Source: Spirochaetaceae bacterium (GTDB lineage Bacteria; Spirochaetota; Spirochaetia; DSM-27196; SKKC01). From it: a DNA stretch of 5,026 nt. Of this stretch, positions 4,299 to 5,026 are shown piece by piece; the first letter of the stretch is position 1, and the number at the start of each line of letters is the position of its first letter. Made by a program: the position numbers and the translations under genes. The stretch spans positions 1-5,026 of the forward strand of contig PWGF01000288.1 in NCBI GenBank assembly GCA_003554375.1, given 5' to 3'. The notes under the pieces are model-generated. The model did no database searches. It was not told the origin of the DNA and saw only the letters and a list, made by a program, of their open reading frames with translations.

Positions 4299-5026
4299 AT
4301 CAGCATAGGCGGCGAGCAGCGCCGAGCGCTCGCCTCCGCCTAAGAGCTGCTTGGTGAGCACCTTCCCGAGCTGCACGCCTTCCTGGTCGAAGCTGTTGAT
4401 GTTCCAGAGGAAGCCCTGGAACATCACCTTGTTCTCGAAGTGCGCAAGCAGCGCCCCCAACGAGCGCGGGTTAAGCTCTTCACCGTAGATGAGGCTGCCC
4501 GGCCGGTTCCCCGGGAAGTGTTTGTTGGCGTCGTCGTCCGCCTTTCCCGCGGCAAACGCGACGACCTGGGCTGCCAGGTTTGCGTTCAGCTTCTCACGGC
4601 TGGTGGAGCCTTGCACCTCGATGTCGAGGCTGCTCTGGTTGCGCCGGAACCCGATGAACTGGAGCGGCACGATGTCCGTGCCCTGGTGGAGAAGCTGGTA
4701 GAAGCTGTGCTGACCGTTGGTGCCGGGCTCTCCGAAAACGAGGGGGCCGGTCGGGTAGCGCACCGGGGTGCCCTCGCGATCGACCCGCTTGCCGTTGCTC
4801 TCCATGTCGAGCTGTTGCAGGTGCGCCGGGAAACGCTCGAGCGCTTGGCTATAGGGGAGAACGGCGGTCGAAGGATAGCCGAGCACGTTTCGCTCGTACA
4901 CACCGATCGCCGCATCGATCATGGCGGCGTTCTCGGCAAACGGGGCGGTGGCCGCTTTGTCGGCTTCGTGCGCGCCCTCCAGAACTTGGCTGAACGCTTC
5001 CGGGCCGAAGGCGAGAGAGAGGAGGG
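4284..5026 (-). CDS. pgi: Glucose-6-phosphate isomerase, C-terminal part (5' end beyond window)
   Basis: This enzyme interconverts glucose 6-phosphate and fructose 6-phosphate in glycolysis and gluconeogenesis, as a cytoplasmic dimer. About 246 C-terminal residues are visible, roughly half of a family protein of 530-550. The frame runs off the right edge, so the true start is outside; the ATG at 4922 is internal. Family landmarks, in order, are EGAHEADK, NMESNGK-like DMESNGKRVDR, the active-site loop GEPGTNGQHSF with the catalytic Glu (codon 4730-4728), LLHQGT with the ring-opening His (4688-4686), GSTSREKL, NRPGSLIY, and the C-terminal signature FLWNINSFDQEGVQLGK ending in the catalytic Lys (4364-4362). 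These match Glu355, His386 and Lys514 of the E. coli enzyme by motif. The short C-terminus (AAYADILGV) lacks the longer E. coli tail. The gene for the five-helix membrane protein follows immediately, probably in the same operon. Confidence 0.97.
   Translation of the reverse strand, partial: LLSLAFGPEAFSQVLEGAHEADKAATAPFAENAAMIDAAIGVYERNVLGYPSTAVLPYSQALERFPAHLQQLDMESNGKRVDREGTPVRYPTGPLVFGEPGTNGQHSFYQLLHQGTDIVPLQFIGFRRNQSSLDIEVQGSTSREKLNANLAAQVVAFAAGKADDDANKHFPGNRPGSLIYGEELNPRSLGALLAHFENKVMFQGFLWNINSFDQEGVQLGKVLTKQLLGGGERSALLAAYADILGV

Noticed and set aside
4268..4306. Upstream ATG at 4306 for the five-helix protein
   Set aside because: It would add 13 residues encoded inside pgi. The ATG at 4267 forms the ATGA overlap and gives the expected short N-terminus before TM1.

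Overview
The window is 5,026 bases of GC-rich bacterial chromosome with five genes supported by the sequence and no sign of a phage, transposon, CRISPR array or RNA gene. The visible half of glucose-6-phosphate isomerase has every catalytic residue of the family. Its C-terminal half, together with a MinD/ARP-type ATPase carrying a long helical tail, reminded me most of spirochaete proteins. That placement comes from memory of those families and is tentative; no rRNA or marker gene is present to confirm it.

Layout, left to right. Bases 1-409 hold no gene I can support; the first ~240 bases are extremely GC-rich (about 82% by hand count) and are followed by GC-rich hairpins. Bases 410-901 (minus) encode a small four-helix membrane protein of unknown function. 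Bases 963-1703 (minus) encode an alpha/beta hydrolase with an intact Ser-Asp-His triad. A 262-base divergent intergenic region (1704-1965) separates it from a plus-strand gene (1966-3792) for a 608-residue MinD/ParA-type ATPase with a charged linker and a ~275-residue helical C-terminal region. That gene converges on, and overlaps by 104 bases, a minus-strand gene (3689-4267) for a five-helix membrane protein. The membrane gene lies directly downstream of pgi (4284-5026, minus, running off the right edge).

Two transcription units seem likely on the minus strand: pgi plus the five-helix protein, and the hydrolase plus the four-helix protein. The ATPase stands alone on the plus strand, divergent from the hydrolase. 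No ParB, flagellar or chemotaxis partner lies beside it, so its cargo or target cannot be deduced from this window.

The most unusual structure is the pgi/membrane-protein junction. A 20-base tandem duplication there creates two successive ATGA stop/start overlaps, with a seven-codon minigene (MTGILGV) between the two real genes. The other points of interest are the convergent 104-base coding overlap, the uncharacterised tail of the ATPase and the anomalous composition of the left edge. I saw no clear evidence of a new defence or mobile system.
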